Below, one piece after another: positions 46,518 through 55,747 of a stretch of DNA of 64,000 nucleotides. The stretch lies in contig JAIEQA010000032.1 in the NCBI GenBank assembly GCA_019748095.1, positions 1-64,000 of the forward strand, given 5' to 3'. The notes below the pieces were generated by a model. That model worked only from the letters and a program-made list of their open reading frames with translations. It was not told the DNA's origin and did no database searches. Position numbers and translations under genes: made by a program. Origin of the DNA: Caulobacteraceae bacterium (GTDB lineage: Bacteria; Pseudomonadota; Alphaproteobacteria; Caulobacterales; Caulobacteraceae). Positions within the stretch are counted from its first letter, which is position 1; the number at the start of each line of letters is the position of its first letter.

Positions 46518-47663
46518 ATGAAATCTCCGATCGCTGTCCAGTCCTCCGCCGTTGGGCGCAATGCCATCGTCGTCATTGCTGTCGTGGCGGCCGGGGCGGC
46601 GCTTTACTGGCTCCGTGACATCCTGACGCCGCTCGCCATGGCTATTTTCCTGATGATCATGATCGATGGGGTGAAGCGCTCCATTGAGCAACGCACCTCG
46701 CTGCCTGATCACTGGGCAGGCGTTGCGGCTGTACTGTTGGTCGTCGTCGGCTTTTTCGCCGCCATCGCTTTCATCGTGAACGGGGCCGCCGGCTTTTTCA
46801 CCGATATGTCGGGGATATCGAGCGGGATTGGCCCGCGCATTGACGCCATCATTGAGGATGGCGCGCATCTTGTGGGCATGGAGGCGGCCCCCACCGCCCA
46901 GGAGTTGCTGGCGGGCATCGACCTGCGGGGCTACCTCACCAGCCTTGCCTTCCAGATGCAGGGCGTGGCTTCCGGCTCCTTTTTTGTCCTTGTCTACCTC
47001 GGCTTCCTGCTGGCTTCCCAGGTCGGGTTCAGGCGCAAGATCGTGGCCATGTTCCCCCAGCGTGAGCAGAGGGCTGAGGCCCTTGGGGTGTTCGAGAGGG
47101 TCCGCGGTGGGGTTGAGGGCTATCTCTGGGTTCAGACCGTGACCGGGGTCATGATCTGCGCTGCGGCCTGGATCCTGATGCGGGTCGTGGGGCTTGAGCA
47201 CGCCGAGTTCTGGACCTTCATCATCTTTGTGGTCGGCTTCATCCCCGTGCTTGGCGGTGCGGTGGCCGGTCTTGCCCCGCCGCTGTTCGCCCTCGTGCAG
47301 TTTCCCACCTACTGGCCCGCCCTGATTCTGCTGGTCGGGCTCCAGACCATCCTTTTTGTCGTGGGGAATATGGTTCAGCCGCGCATGCAGGGGGACAATC
47401 AGAACATCGATCCGGTGGCCGTCCTTCTTGCCCTCGCCCTGTGGGGCAAGATGTGGGGCGTGGTGGGGATGTTCCTGTCAACACCGCTGGCTGTCATGGC
47501 CATGGCAATTCTCGCCGAGTTCAAGGGGACGATGTGGATCGCGGTTCTCTTGTCCGGTGACGGCAAACCCTATGCGGCCGAGCCGGAAGAGGCGTCGCAC
47601 CGTCCGCCGGCCCGGCGCCCTGCCCGCGTCAAACCGCCGCGGCCCGAGGCTGCAGAACCCTGA
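46518..47663 (+). CDS. AI-2E family transporter (PerM/YdiK-type permease)
   Basis: Inner-membrane protein of 381 residues with about eight hydrophobic helices. Typical segments are LYWLRDILTPLAMAIFLMIMIDGVKR near the N-terminus, FFVLVYLGFLLASQVGFRRKI, GYLWVQTVTGVMICAAAWILM and FIPVLGGAVAGLAPPLFALV. GNMVQPRMQGDNQNIDPVAVLLAL and WGVVGMFLSTPLAVMAM complete the pattern. The C-terminal tail is Pro/Arg-rich and cytoplasmic. Despite the family name, many members are ion or unknown-substrate exporters, so AI-2 transport is not implied. A strong terminator follows 130 bases after the stop. Confidence 0.88.
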   Translation: MKSPIAVQSSAVGRNAIVVIAVVAAGAALYWLRDILTPLAMAIFLMIMIDGVKRSIEQRTSLPDHWAGVAAVLLVVVGFFAAIAFIVNGAAGFFTDMSGISSGIGPRIDAIIEDGAHLVGMEAAPTAQELLAGIDLRGYLTSLAFQMQGVASGSFFVLVYLGFLLASQVGFRRKIVAMFPQREQRAEALGVFERVRGGVEGYLWVQTVTGVMICAAAWILMRVVGLEHAEFWTFIIFVVGFIPVLGGAVAGLAPPLFALVQFPTYWPALILLVGLQTILFVVGNMVQPRMQGDNQNIDPVAVLLALALWGKMWGVVGMFLSTPLAVMAMAILAEFKGTMWIAVLLSGDGKPYAAEPEEASHRPPARRPARVKPPRPEAAEP

Positions 47664-47794
47664 CCCTGCGACCTTGAAGGGGCATTCCGGCTTCCCATCT
47701 GGATCCCAGACGCAGCGGCCTACCCTCCCCTCCCCGGGCCGCCGCGGCTTTGGACCTGCGCCCATTCCCCCCTCCAGCGCGGGTCCTCAAGAGA

Positions 47795-47828
47795 GGCCGT
47801 CGGACGCCCGTCCGGCGGCCTTTTCTCT
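47795..47828 (+). terminator. Intrinsic terminator after the AI-2E family gene
   Basis: GGCCGTCGGACG (47795-47806) pairs with CGTCCGGCGGCC (47809-47820), with one G-U pair and the innermost bases open as a loop. TTTTCTCT follows. The rest of the 404-base gap up to gdhZ (47664-47794 and 47829-48067) shows no gene or motif that I can name; it must hold the gdhZ promoter. Confidence 0.85.
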
Positions 47829-48067
47829 ACCCTCCGGCTCCGCTCAGGAGTCGGGCCGAATGATCCGGGAAAGCTGAATGGTGACGGCGGGAATTTCCGG
47901 CGGGCGAAGGCCGGTTTGTCGCATATCCCCTTCCCGAGCGCGTCTGCCCGGCCTATCCAGCGCCAAGAGGTCGGGCGCACCCGTTCGGTGATCCAAATCG
48001 TAACGGACTGTCGATAGCGTCCGGTCCAGACCCGGCGGCTCCTGCCGCGCTACGCGAGACCCTGCCC

Positions 48068-51000
48068 ATGTCCGGCGATCCCCGCACCCTGTCACGGCCC
48101 ACCGATCCGGAGGCGCTGACGCGGGCTTTTGCGACGGCTCTGGCAGCGGAGGGGACGCTGACGGAGTTGGAGCGATCGTTCATTGGCCAGGCCTGTGAGG
48201 ACTATGCCGAGGACGAGACCCCCGAGCTGGCCCGGGCCGATGTCGCTGTCCTGCTGGCGGACGCATGGCGCTGGGCGGAGCAGCGTGCCGCCGGTGAGCC
48301 ACCGAGGATTGAGGTCAAACCTCTGACCGCCGCTCGCGGGCGCGCCACGCCCTATGACGTGGTGCAGATCCTCCAGGATGACCGGCCCTTTCTGGTTGAC
48401 AGCCTCATGGGCGAACTGGCCGACGCTGGCGTCTCTGTCAGGGCGCTGTTCCATCCCGTTGTCCCTGCAGCCCGCGACGCGAAGGGTTCCCGACATGCCG
48501 ACGACACGGTCCGGGAATCGCTGATTGTCATCGTGATCGATCCGCTTCCGCCGGAACGCCGCCAGGCGCTCAAGACAGGGATCGAACAGACCCTGGCCGA
48601 TGTTCACGCCGCCGTTGCGGACTTTCCGGCGATGCGCGAACTGATGCAGCGGTCTGTGGCGCATCTGGAAGCATCTCCCGCAGGCATCGATCCGGAGATC
48701 GTGGCAGAGAACCTCGCCTTCCTCCGCTCCCTCAACGACGACCATTTCGTCTTCCTCGGCGCACGAAACTACGAGTATCCGCGGACTGCCGATGGCGGCT
48801 ATGCCGCCGAGGCCCCGCTGGACCAGGCGGAGGCTGGCGTAGGCGTGTTGCGTGACCCGACCCGTACGGTGCTGCGCCGGACCTCCGAACCGGCCGTCCT
48901 GACCGCACAGATGAAGCGGCAGATCGACCTGAGCGACCCCGTGACGGTGGCCAAGGCCAACCTGCGCAGCCGGGTCCATCGTCGGGCCTATATGGACTAT
49001 GTCGGGGTCAAGCGGTTCGGCGACGACGGACGACCGTCGGGCGAAACACGCTTTGTGGGCCTGTTCACCGCCGACGCCTATGACCGCGCGGCCTCGCAGG
49101 TGCCGCTGATCCGACGCAAGGTCGCCAATGCCCTCGCGCGTGCGGCCAAGACCCCCGGCAGCCACAACGAGAAGCGGCTCCGTAACATTCTGGAGAACTA
49201 TCCTCGCGATGAGCTCTTCCAGGTCACGGAGGACGAGCTTCTGGCCACCGCCCTGGGGATCCTGCATCTGTACGATCGGCCCAGGATCAAGATTTTCACC
49301 CGCAATGACCCTTTCGACCGGTTCGTCTCGGTTCTCGCGTTTGTGCCGCGTGAACGCTACGAGGCCAGTGTCCGCGAGCGCATCGGACGGATCCTTGCGC
49401 GGGCCTGGGGGGGACGGGTTTCGGCCTGGTACCCGCAGTTGTCCGACGCGCCTCTGGTGCGGATTCACTACATCATCGGGGTCACGCCGGGCGAACATCC
49501 CACGCCCGACCCGACCGCGCTTGAAGCGGAAATCGTCGAGACCGGGCGCAGTTGGGTTGACCGGTTCGAGAGCGCCCTGCGGGCTGACGACGTTGATGAA
49601 AGCCAGATCGGGGCGCTGAGCGCCCGCTGGGCCGAGGCCTTTGGCCCGGGTTATCGTGAGCGCTATGACGCCACCGAGGCCGTCGCCGATCTCCAGCAGA
49701 TCGACCGGTTGAACGACTCGGGCGAGACTGATGATGTCGGGAGTGAGCCCGTCGCGGTTCGGGCTTTCCGCACGCCAGCGGACACGCCGTTGCAGTTCCG
49801 TTTCAAGCTCTATCGTCGCGGTGCCGCTGTTCCCTTGTCGGACGTGCTGCCGATCCTTGCGGACATGGGCCTGAAGACGCTCGAGGAGTTTGGCCACGCC
49901 ATCCGCCCGGTCGCCCAGACCGGACTGGGTGGCCCCATCCATGTCCATGAGTTCCTGCTGGAAGATCCGCGTGGAGCCGCGCTCGACTTCGCTGACGTCA
50001 AGCTTCCGTTCGAGGCCGCATTTTCAGCGGTCTGGAGCGGCAGGACGGAAAGCGACGGTTTCAACCGGCTAGTACTGGAACTGGGTGTCGGCTGGCGCGA
50101 GGCGGCCCTGATCCGGACCCTTGCCCGCTATCGACAGCAGACTGGTCTGGACCCGTCCCAGGCGGTTCAGGAAGAGGCGCTTCGGGACCACCCAGCGATC
50201 GCCCGGGCCCTGCTGGCCCTGTTCGCAAGCCGGTTCGATCCGGCGGTCGGCGCATCGCCGGCGGACCGTGCGGCCACCTGCACGGAATTGACCGAAAAAA
50301 TCACCGCCCTGTTGATGGCGGTCACCTCTCTCGACCACGACCGGTCACTCCGCCGGCTGGCTGCGCTGATCGGGGCAATCAAGCGGACCAACTATTATCA
50401 GACGGCGGCCGACGGGACCCCGAGGCCTCACATCTCGATCAAGATTGCCTCGCGCGAGCTGGTCGATCTGCCCCTGCCAAAACCCTATCGCGAGATCTTT
50501 GTCTGGGCTCCGCACGTCGAGGGTGTCCATCTGCGCTTTGGTCCGGTCGCGCGCGGCGGCCTGCGCTGGTCGGATCGTCGTGATGATTTCCGCACAGAGG
50601 TCCTCGGGCTGGTCAAGGCCCAGCAGGTCAAGAATGCGGTCATCGTGCCGGTCGGCTCCAAGGGTGGCTTCTTCCCCAAACAACTGTCCGCCATCGTGCG
50701 CGCCGGGGGGGATCGCGATGCCCAGCAGACGGAGGCGGTCCGTGCCTATCGGACCTTCCTGTCCGGCCTGCTCGATATCACAGACAATATCGCGTCCGAC
50801 GGTAGGGTGAAGCGTCCGGCCAATGTCATCGCGTTCGAAGGCGATGATCCGTATCTGGTTGTCGCCGCCGACAAGGGTACGGCGACGTTCTCCGATATCG
50901 CCAACGGGGTCTCGGCCGATTACGGCTTCTGGCTGGACGATGCCTTCGCCTCCGGGGGTTCTGTCGGCTACGACCACAAGGCGATGGGCATCACCGCCCG

Positions 51001-52984
51001 GGGCGCTTGGGAGGCGGTCAAGCGCCACTTCCGCGAGCTGGGGAAGGATATCCAGACCGAGCCCTTCACCGTTGTCGGCGTGGGCGACATGTCCGGTGAC
51101 GTCTTCGGCAATGGCCTGTTGCTGTCAAAGGCCTCGAGGCTCGTCGCCGCCTTCGATCACCGCGACATCTTTATCGATCCAAACCCGGATCCCTCAGTTT
51201 CCTGGGAGGAACGAAACCGTCTCTTCCAGCTTCCCCGCTCCTCCTGGCAGGACTATGACGCAACGAAGATCTCGACCGGCGGCGGGGTCTTCTCCCGGAC
51301 AGCCAAATCCATCACCCTGACGCCAGAAATCCGGGCGGCGCTCGATATCGCCGACGAGGCCCTGGACCCGGTCAGCCTTATCCGCGCCATCCTGAAAGCC
51401 CCCGCTGAGCTCCTCTATCTCGGCGGTATCGGCACCTATGTGAAATCCGCGGTCGAGACGGACGCCCAGGTGGGCGACAAGGGTACGGATGCCCTGCGGG
51501 TCAACGCGGATGAACTGCGGGTCAAGGTGGTGGGGGAGGGGGCCAATCTGGGCTTCACCCAGGCCGGACGCATCGCGTTCGCAGCCGGCGGAGGACGGAT
51601 CAATACGGATGCCATCGACAACTCAGCCGGCGTCGACACCTCGGACCACGAGGTCAACATCAAGATCCTGATCGGCTCTGCGGTCACCAACGGCGTGCTG
51701 CCGCTGGAGGAGCGCGTGCCTCTGCTCGCCTCGATGACTGAGGAGGTGGGTCTCAAGGTCCTGGCCCACAACTACGACCAGACCCTGGCCCTGACGCTGC
51801 AGCAGGCGGAGGGGATCGGAGCCCTCGATCAACAGCAGCGCTTCATGCAGACCCTGACCGCGCGGGGCAAGCTGGACCGCAAGGTCGAGGGCCTGCCCGA
51901 TGACCTTCGGATGTCCGAGATGAAGGCCTCGGGTCATGCCCTGACGCGACCGGAACTGGCTGTGCTCACAGCCTATGCGAAACTCGAGCTCGCCGAGGAC
52001 ATCGTCGCGTCCCGCGCGCCCGAGGACCCGTTCTTCGAGCAGACTCTTGTAGGCTACTTCCCCGAGCCGTTGGCGCGCTTCGAGGATCAGATGAGGGGGC
52101 ACCGGCTGCGGCGCGAGATCGTGGCCACGGTGCTGTGCAACGAGATCGTCAATATGGCGGGCCCGACCTTCCCTGATCGCCTGCGCGGGGCCGCGGGGTG
52201 TGACACTACCGGGCTGGTGATCGCCTTCGAGGCGGCCCGGCGCGTGTTCCGCCTTGACGAGGCCTGGGATGCTGTGAGCGCCCTCGACATGAAGGTGCCG
52301 GCCGAAACCCAGACGGCCCTGTACCTGGAAATCGCCACCGTCCTGCGGCGTCAGACCTTCTGGCTGGCCCGTCGCGCGGGGCTGGAGGGGGCCAGTGTGG
52401 ATGGCCTGATTGCAGCCTACCGTCCCGCAGCGGACGCCTTGCGACGCGAAGGTGGAGATGTCCTGTCCCGCTTCGAGCAGCAGCGGATGCAGGCCCGGCT
52501 CAAGCGGTTCGCCGACATGGGGGTGGGCGAGAACCTTGCCCAGGTCATCGCCATGTTGCGGCCCCTGGTCGCCACTGCGGACATCGGCGATCTTGCGCGC
52601 GATGCCGGGTGGTCCGAGCCCCGAATGGCGCGTCTCTACCATCAGGTCGGGGCTGCCTTTGATTTTGATCGCCTCAGAGCTGCGGCCGGAGCGGTGCCGT
52701 CGGGAGACCATTTCGACCGTCTGGCCGTGCGTCGACTGATCGAGGATCTGATGGGCGAACAGGTTGCGCTCACGCGGGCGGTGGCGGCGGTCTCCGATCC
52801 CTCGGTCGGCGACAGTGAGGCGACGGCCGAGGCGGCTGTGGATGCCTGGATCGGAGCCCGTCAGGCCCTCGTCGAGGGTGTCCGCGCTGCGGTAGACGAG
52901 ATCGAGGCTTCGGGGACGGGGTGGACCTTTGCCAAGCTGACCATCGCAAACGGGCAGATCCGTCAGGTCATCGGCTCGGCCTGA
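48068..52984 (+). CDS. gdhZ: NAD-specific glutamate dehydrogenase, large (180-kDa) type
   Basis: Oxidative deamination of glutamate to 2-oxoglutarate. The 1638-residue length and layout match the L-GDH180 class. A long N-terminal part with ACT-like modules (EVKPLTAARGRATPYDVVQILQDDRPFLVDSL) precedes the catalytic core (GLRWSDRRDDFRTEVLGLVKAQQVKNAVIVPVGSKGGFFPK). The nucleotide-binding part is VVGVGDMSGDVFGNGLLLS, and a long C-terminal domain ends TIANGQIRQVIG. In Caulobacter the homologue GdhZ also controls Z-ring disassembly. It is followed directly by a universal stress protein gene with a 1-base overlap. No frameshift is present. Confidence 0.95.
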   Translation: MSGDPRTLSRPTDPEALTRAFATALAAEGTLTELERSFIGQACEDYAEDETPELARADVAVLLADAWRWAEQRAAGEPPRIEVKPLTAARGRATPYDVVQILQDDRPFLVDSLMGELADAGVSVRALFHPVVPAARDAKGSRHADDTVRESLIVIVIDPLPPERRQALKTGIEQTLADVHAAVADFPAMRELMQRSVAHLEASPAGIDPEIVAENLAFLRSLNDDHFVFLGARNYEYPRTADGGYAAEAPLDQAEAGVGVLRDPTRTVLRRTSEPAVLTAQMKRQIDLSDPVTVAKANLRSRVHRRAYMDYVGVKRFGDDGRPSGETRFVGLFTADAYDRAASQVPLIRRKVANALARAAKTPGSHNEKRLRNILENYPRDELFQVTEDELLATALGILHLYDRPRIKIFTRNDPFDRFVSVLAFVPRERYEASVRERIGRILARAWGGRVSAWYPQLSDAPLVRIHYIIGVTPGEHPTPDPTALEAEIVETGRSWVDRFESALRADDVDESQIGALSARWAEAFGPGYRERYDATEAVADLQQIDRLNDSGETDDVGSEPVAVRAFRTPADTPLQFRFKLYRRGAAVPLSDVLPILADMGLKTLEEFGHAIRPVAQTGLGGPIHVHEFLLEDPRGAALDFADVKLPFEAAFSAVWSGRTESDGFNRLVLELGVGWREAALIRTLARYRQQTGLDPSQAVQEEALRDHPAIARALLALFASRFDPAVGASPADRAATCTELTEKITALLMAVTSLDHDRSLRRLAALIGAIKRTNYYQTAADGTPRPHISIKIASRELVDLPLPKPYREIFVWAPHVEGVHLRFGPVARGGLRWSDRRDDFRTEVLGLVKAQQVKNAVIVPVGSKGGFFPKQLSAIVRAGGDRDAQQTEAVRAYRTFLSGLLDITDNIASDGRVKRPANVIAFEGDDPYLVVAADKGTATFSDIANGVSADYGFWLDDAFASGGSVGYDHKAMGITARGAWEAVKRHFRELGKDIQTEPFTVVGVGDMSGDVFGNGLLLSKASRLVAAFDHRDIFIDPNPDPSVSWEERNRLFQLPRSSWQDYDATKISTGGGVFSRTAKSITLTPEIRAALDIADEALDPVSLIRAILKAPAELLYLGGIGTYVKSAVETDAQVGDKGTDALRVNADELRVKVVGEGANLGFTQAGRIAFAAGGGRINTDAIDNSAGVDTSDHEVNIKILIGSAVTNGVLPLEERVPLLASMTEEVGLKVLAHNYDQTLALTLQQAEGIGALDQQQRFMQTLTARGKLDRKVEGLPDDLRMSEMKASGHALTRPELAVLTAYAKLELAEDIVASRAPEDPFFEQTLVGYFPEPLARFEDQMRGHRLRREIVATVLCNEIVNMAGPTFPDRLRGAAGCDTTGLVIAFEAARRVFRLDEAWDAVSALDMKVPAETQTALYLEIATVLRRQTFWLARRAGLEGASVDGLIAAYRPAADALRREGGDVLSRFEQQRMQARLKRFADMGVGENLAQVIAMLRPLVATADIGDLARDAGWSEPRMARLYHQVGAAFDFDRLRAAAGAVPSGDHFDRLAVRRLIEDLMGEQVALTRAVAAVSDPSVGDSEATAEAAVDAWIGARQALVEGVRAAVDEIEASGTGWTFAKLTIANGQIRQVIGSA

Positions 52985-53451
52985 TGCCGCGCAAGTTCCT
53001 CATCATTGCCGATGACAGCCCTGAGTTCGAGGCGGCGTTGCGCTATGCCGCCCGGCGGGCCCGGTCGACCAATGGTCGGGTGGTTCTGCTGCGCATCATG
53101 CCGGGAGGATCGGACGAGCACTGGTCCGGGGTGCGCGAGGAAATCCAGCGCCAGCAGCGAGCTGAAGCCGAGGCCCTTCTGACCCGACTGGGCGAGGAGG
53201 CGGCGGAGCGCTCCGGCGCTCCGCCGCTTTTCCTGATCGAGGAAGGGGAGGCTCTTGCCGCGATTCGCAAGGTTGTCGGCGAGGACCCGGAGATCAAGAT
53301 TCTTGTTCTGGCGGCCGGCGGTGGCTCGCGAGGCCCCGGGCCGCTCGTTTCCGCCGTGCTCAAACAGGGCGCGGCCTTCTCCGGGCGCAAACTGCCGGTC
53401 ACGATCGTTCCCGGAGAGCTGACCGATGCCGAGATTGAGGATCTGGCCTGA
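52984..53451 (+). CDS. Universal stress protein family protein
   Basis: A 155-residue UspA-fold protein from ATG 52984 (MPRKFLIIADDSPEFEAALR), one base overlapping the gdhZ stop. The ORF track starts 21 codons early inside gdhZ. The N-terminal strand with Asp (IIADDSPEF), the YAARRARSTNGRVVLLRIMPG helix-strand, EEGEALAAIRKVVGEDPEIKILVLAAG and the C-terminal GRKLPVTIVPGEL fit the family. The glycine-rich ATP loop is only partly matched (AAGGGSRGPGPLVSAVL), so nucleotide binding is uncertain. It is likely co-transcribed with gdhZ. Confidence 0.87.
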   Translation: MPRKFLIIADDSPEFEAALRYAARRARSTNGRVVLLRIMPGGSDEHWSGVREEIQRQQRAEAEALLTRLGEEAAERSGAPPLFLIEEGEALAAIRKVVGEDPEIKILVLAAGGGSRGPGPLVSAVLKQGAAFSGRKLPVTIVPGELTDAEIEDLA

Positions 53452-53523
53452 ACCGGTTTGCAGGTGCCTCTGGCGAAAGGCCGGGCACTTGAATGCGAGG
53501 GGCAGGGGGCGCATTTCTGGACC

Positions 53524-54084
53524 ATGTTTATCCAGACCGAACCGACTCCGAATCCCAATGCGCTGAAGTTCCTGCCGGGCCGCGATGTGGCTGTCGGCGG
53601 TTCGCGCGAGTTCCTTACGATCGACCAGGCGGTGGCCTCGCCCCTGGCCGAGGCCCTGTTCCAGCTGGAGGACGTGACCGGTGTCTTCTTCGGCGCCGAT
53701 CACATCTCGGTCACGCGCGCCGCCCACGGACGGGACTGGAGCGCGATCAAGCCGGAAATCCTGCCGATCATCATGGACCATTTCGTCTCCGGTGCGCCCC
53801 TTCTGCGCGACGCGCTGGCCACTATCGACGACAGCGCGACAAACGACTCCGAGATCGTCGCCGAGATCAAGGCTTTGCTGGACAGCCGTATCCGCCCGGC
53901 CGTGGCCCAGGATGGCGGGGACATCCTGTTCGATGCCTTCGATGAGGAGACGGGTGTCCTCAGCCTCAGAATGCGCGGGGCCTGCGCCGGCTGTCCGTCC
54001 TCGGCGATGACGTTGAAGGCCGGGGTCGAACAGATGATGCGCCACTATGTGCCCGAGGTGACCCGGGTCGAACAGGTGATCTGA
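53524..54084 (+). CDS. Nfu-type Fe-S cluster carrier (NifU family)
   Basis: Iron-sulfur cluster scaffold or carrier. From ATG 53524 the protein starts MFIQTEPTPNPNALKFLPGR, the Nfu_N domain signature. The second domain has IKALLDSRIRPAVAQDGGDILFDAFDEETGVLSLRMRGACAGCPSS with the CxxC cluster-binding pair, then MTLKAGVEQMMRHYVPEV. The length is 187 residues. The ORF-track start at 53458 lies upstream in non-coding sequence. It precedes tsaB by 4 bases. The radical-SAM enzyme MiaB, encoded nearby, is one plausible Fe-S client; that link is inference. Confidence 0.94.
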   Translation: MFIQTEPTPNPNALKFLPGRDVAVGGSREFLTIDQAVASPLAEALFQLEDVTGVFFGADHISVTRAAHGRDWSAIKPEILPIIMDHFVSGAPLLRDALATIDDSATNDSEIVAEIKALLDSRIRPAVAQDGGDILFDAFDEETGVLSLRMRGACAGCPSSAMTLKAGVEQMMRHYVPEVTRVEQVI

Positions 54085-54088
54085 GCCT

Positions 54089-54754
54089 GTGAGGGTTCTG
54101 GTCATCGACACAGCGCTGGAAGCCTGCACCGCGGCGGTGTTTGACGGCGATACTGCCCTGGCCGTCCGGTCCGAGGTGATGGTGCGGGGTCATTCGGAAC
54201 GGCTGGGCGGTTTCGTCCGCGACGTCGTCGCAGACGCCGGCGGCGGGTTCGGCGCGATCGACCGGATCGGGGTCACGGTCGGGCCCGGCTCCTTTACCGG
54301 CCTCCGCGTCGGCCTCGCGTTCGCCCAGGGTCTGGGGGCCGCGCTGGGTCGTCCGGTGGTCGGCTTGTCGACCCTCGCGGCGCTGGCCTGGTCCGCTGAT
54401 GCAGGCAGGGGTCGGACCGCCACCGTGATCGATGCGCGCCGGGGACAGGTCTATCTTCAGCGCTTCGAGGACGGCAGGGCCGTGTCGCCCCCTGAAGCCC
54501 TGTCGACAGAGGATGCCAGCGTGGCACTGGGCGGGACCGATGGGCCGTGGCGGCTGATCGGGTCCGGGGCCCCGCTCGTCGGTGGTCAGGACGGGGGAGA
54601 GAATGCGCCATCGCCGGCGGCGCTTGCCGTGCTGGCCGGACATCTCGATCCCGTGGCCCATCCCCCATATCCCCTGTATCTGCGCGCGCCCGATGCGACC
54701 CCGCCGACCCGCCTGCCTGGTCAGGCCCGGCCGGCGGTTGCGAGCGCTGGATGA
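54089..54754 (+). CDS. tsaB: tRNA threonylcarbamoyladenosine biosynthesis protein TsaB
   Basis: Non-catalytic partner of TsaD in t6A37 tRNA modification. The 221-residue protein starts at GTG 54089 with MRVLVIDTALEACTAAVFDG. VMVRGHSERLGGFVRDVVADA (the usual RxHSE motif) and IGVTVGPGSFTGLRVGLAFAQGL are the TsaB signatures. The C-terminal half is variable and ends in PLYLRAPDATPPTRLPG, the usual YxRxP tail. TsaD and TsaE are not in the window. The stop overlaps rimI by 4 bases. Confidence 0.94.
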   Translation: MRVLVIDTALEACTAAVFDGDTALAVRSEVMVRGHSERLGGFVRDVVADAGGGFGAIDRIGVTVGPGSFTGLRVGLAFAQGLGAALGRPVVGLSTLAALAWSADAGRGRTATVIDARRGQVYLQRFEDGRAVSPPEALSTEDASVALGGTDGPWRLIGSGAPLVGGQDGGENAPSPAALAVLAGHLDPVAHPPYPLYLRAPDATPPTRLPGQARPAVASAG

Positions 54755-55191
54755 GCATCGTGGACCGCCTGTCCCGGGGGCTGGCCGAGCTGCATGCCGC
54801 AGCGTTTGATGCGCCCTGGACGGCCGAGGCGTTCAGCGGTCTGCTCACGCAGCCCGGCTTGGTGCTGGAAGCCGAGCCCGGAGGCTTCATTCTGGCCCGC
54901 GTCGCGGGGGATGAGGCGGAGATCCTGACGCTGGCCGTCCGGCCAGAGGTCCGGCGTGGGGGTATTGCGTCCCGGCTCGTGGCCGCCGCTGCGGCGCGTT
55001 CAACCTCGATGGGCGCGCAGCGGTTGCTTCTGGAGGTCGCCGAGGACAACGGCGCAGCGCGGGCTCTCTATGACCGGCTCGGCTTTGAATCGGCGGGCCG
55101 GAGACGGCGCTACTATGCCCGGCCCGATGGCGCGGCGGTCGACGCACTGCTACTGGTTCTCAACTTGGCGGCCCGGCTTCCCACAGGCTGA
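54751..55191 (+). CDS. rimI: RimI-like ribosomal-protein-alanine N-acetyltransferase
   Basis: GNAT-fold acetyltransferase that likely acetylates the N-terminus of ribosomal protein S18. From ATG 54751 (MSIVDRLSRGLAELHAAAFD) the length is 146 residues; the ORF-track start lies within tsaB in another frame. GNAT motifs are EAEILTLAVRPEVRRGGIASRLVAAA (acetyl-CoA loop RxxGxxS) and LLLEVAEDNGAARALYDRLGFESAGRRRRYY. The tsaB-rimI pairing is widespread, which supports the specific assignment over a generic GNAT. Confidence 0.88.
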   Translation: MSIVDRLSRGLAELHAAAFDAPWTAEAFSGLLTQPGLVLEAEPGGFILARVAGDEAEILTLAVRPEVRRGGIASRLVAAAAARSTSMGAQRLLLEVAEDNGAARALYDRLGFESAGRRRRYYARPDGAAVDALLLVLNLAARLPTG

Positions 55192-55212
55192 TCGCCGCCC
55201 TATCTTGCCGGC

Positions 55213-55692
55213 ATGGACCGGATCGAAAAACTCTGCGCCGAACGTGGCATGCGCATGACGGAACAGCGTCGGGTGATCGCCCGGGTGCTGGGGAGTGCCG
55301 AGGATCATCCGGATGTCGAGGAGCTTTACCGCCGCGCCTCGGCGATCGACCCTCACATCTCGATCGCCACCGTCTACCGCACGGTCCGGCTGTTCGAGGA
55401 AGCCGGGGTGGTCGAGAAGCATGACTTCGGGGATGGACGCAGCCGCTATGAAGAGGCGGGCGACGATCATCATGATCATCTCATCGACACCCGCACCGGC
55501 GAGGTCATCGAGTTCTTCGATGCCGAGATCGAGCGGCTGAAGACCGAGATCGCCGAGCGTCTGGGATTCGAACTGGTCGGTCACAAGCTGGAGCTTTACG
55601 GCAAGGCCATACCCGGAGCCGAACCGTCACGGCGTGAGGGTCTGATCTTCACCCGCAACGCTGCCCGGGTGAATCCGGAGGAGCTCTCCTGA
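55213..55692 (+). CDS. fur: Ferric uptake regulator Fur (alphaproteobacterial type)
   Basis: Iron-sensing winged-helix regulator, 159 residues. The DNA-binding domain shows [56 protein letters not shown]. Metal-site residues are in [39 protein letters not shown]. The two CxxC pairs that hold structural zinc in E. coli Fur are absent; the only Cys is residue 8. This is a feature I recall from other alphaproteobacterial Fur proteins. It sits between rimI and miaB. Mur (manganese sensor) is the main alternative in this class, but the nearby Fe-S genes fit Fur. Confidence 0.88.
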   Translation: MDRIEKLCAERGMRMTEQRRVIARVLGSAEDHPDVEELYRRASAIDPHISIATVYRTVRLFEEAGVVEKHDFGDGRSRYEEAGDDHHDHLIDTRTGEVIEFFDAEIERLKTEIAERLGFELVGHKLELYGKAIPGAEPSRREGLIFTRNAARVNPEELS

Positions 55693-55747
55693 CCCTGTCG
55701 GGGGTGGCTGTCTTGCCGCTGTCGGGATCGGTGATCATAAGCGCGCC

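Noticed and set aside
46518-47663. Quorum-sensing AI-2 exporter
   Set aside because: The family name is historical; no luxS or lsr genes are present and the sequence does not define the substrate.
48092-49948. 618-residue minus-strand ORF
   Set aside because: Antisense to gdhZ.
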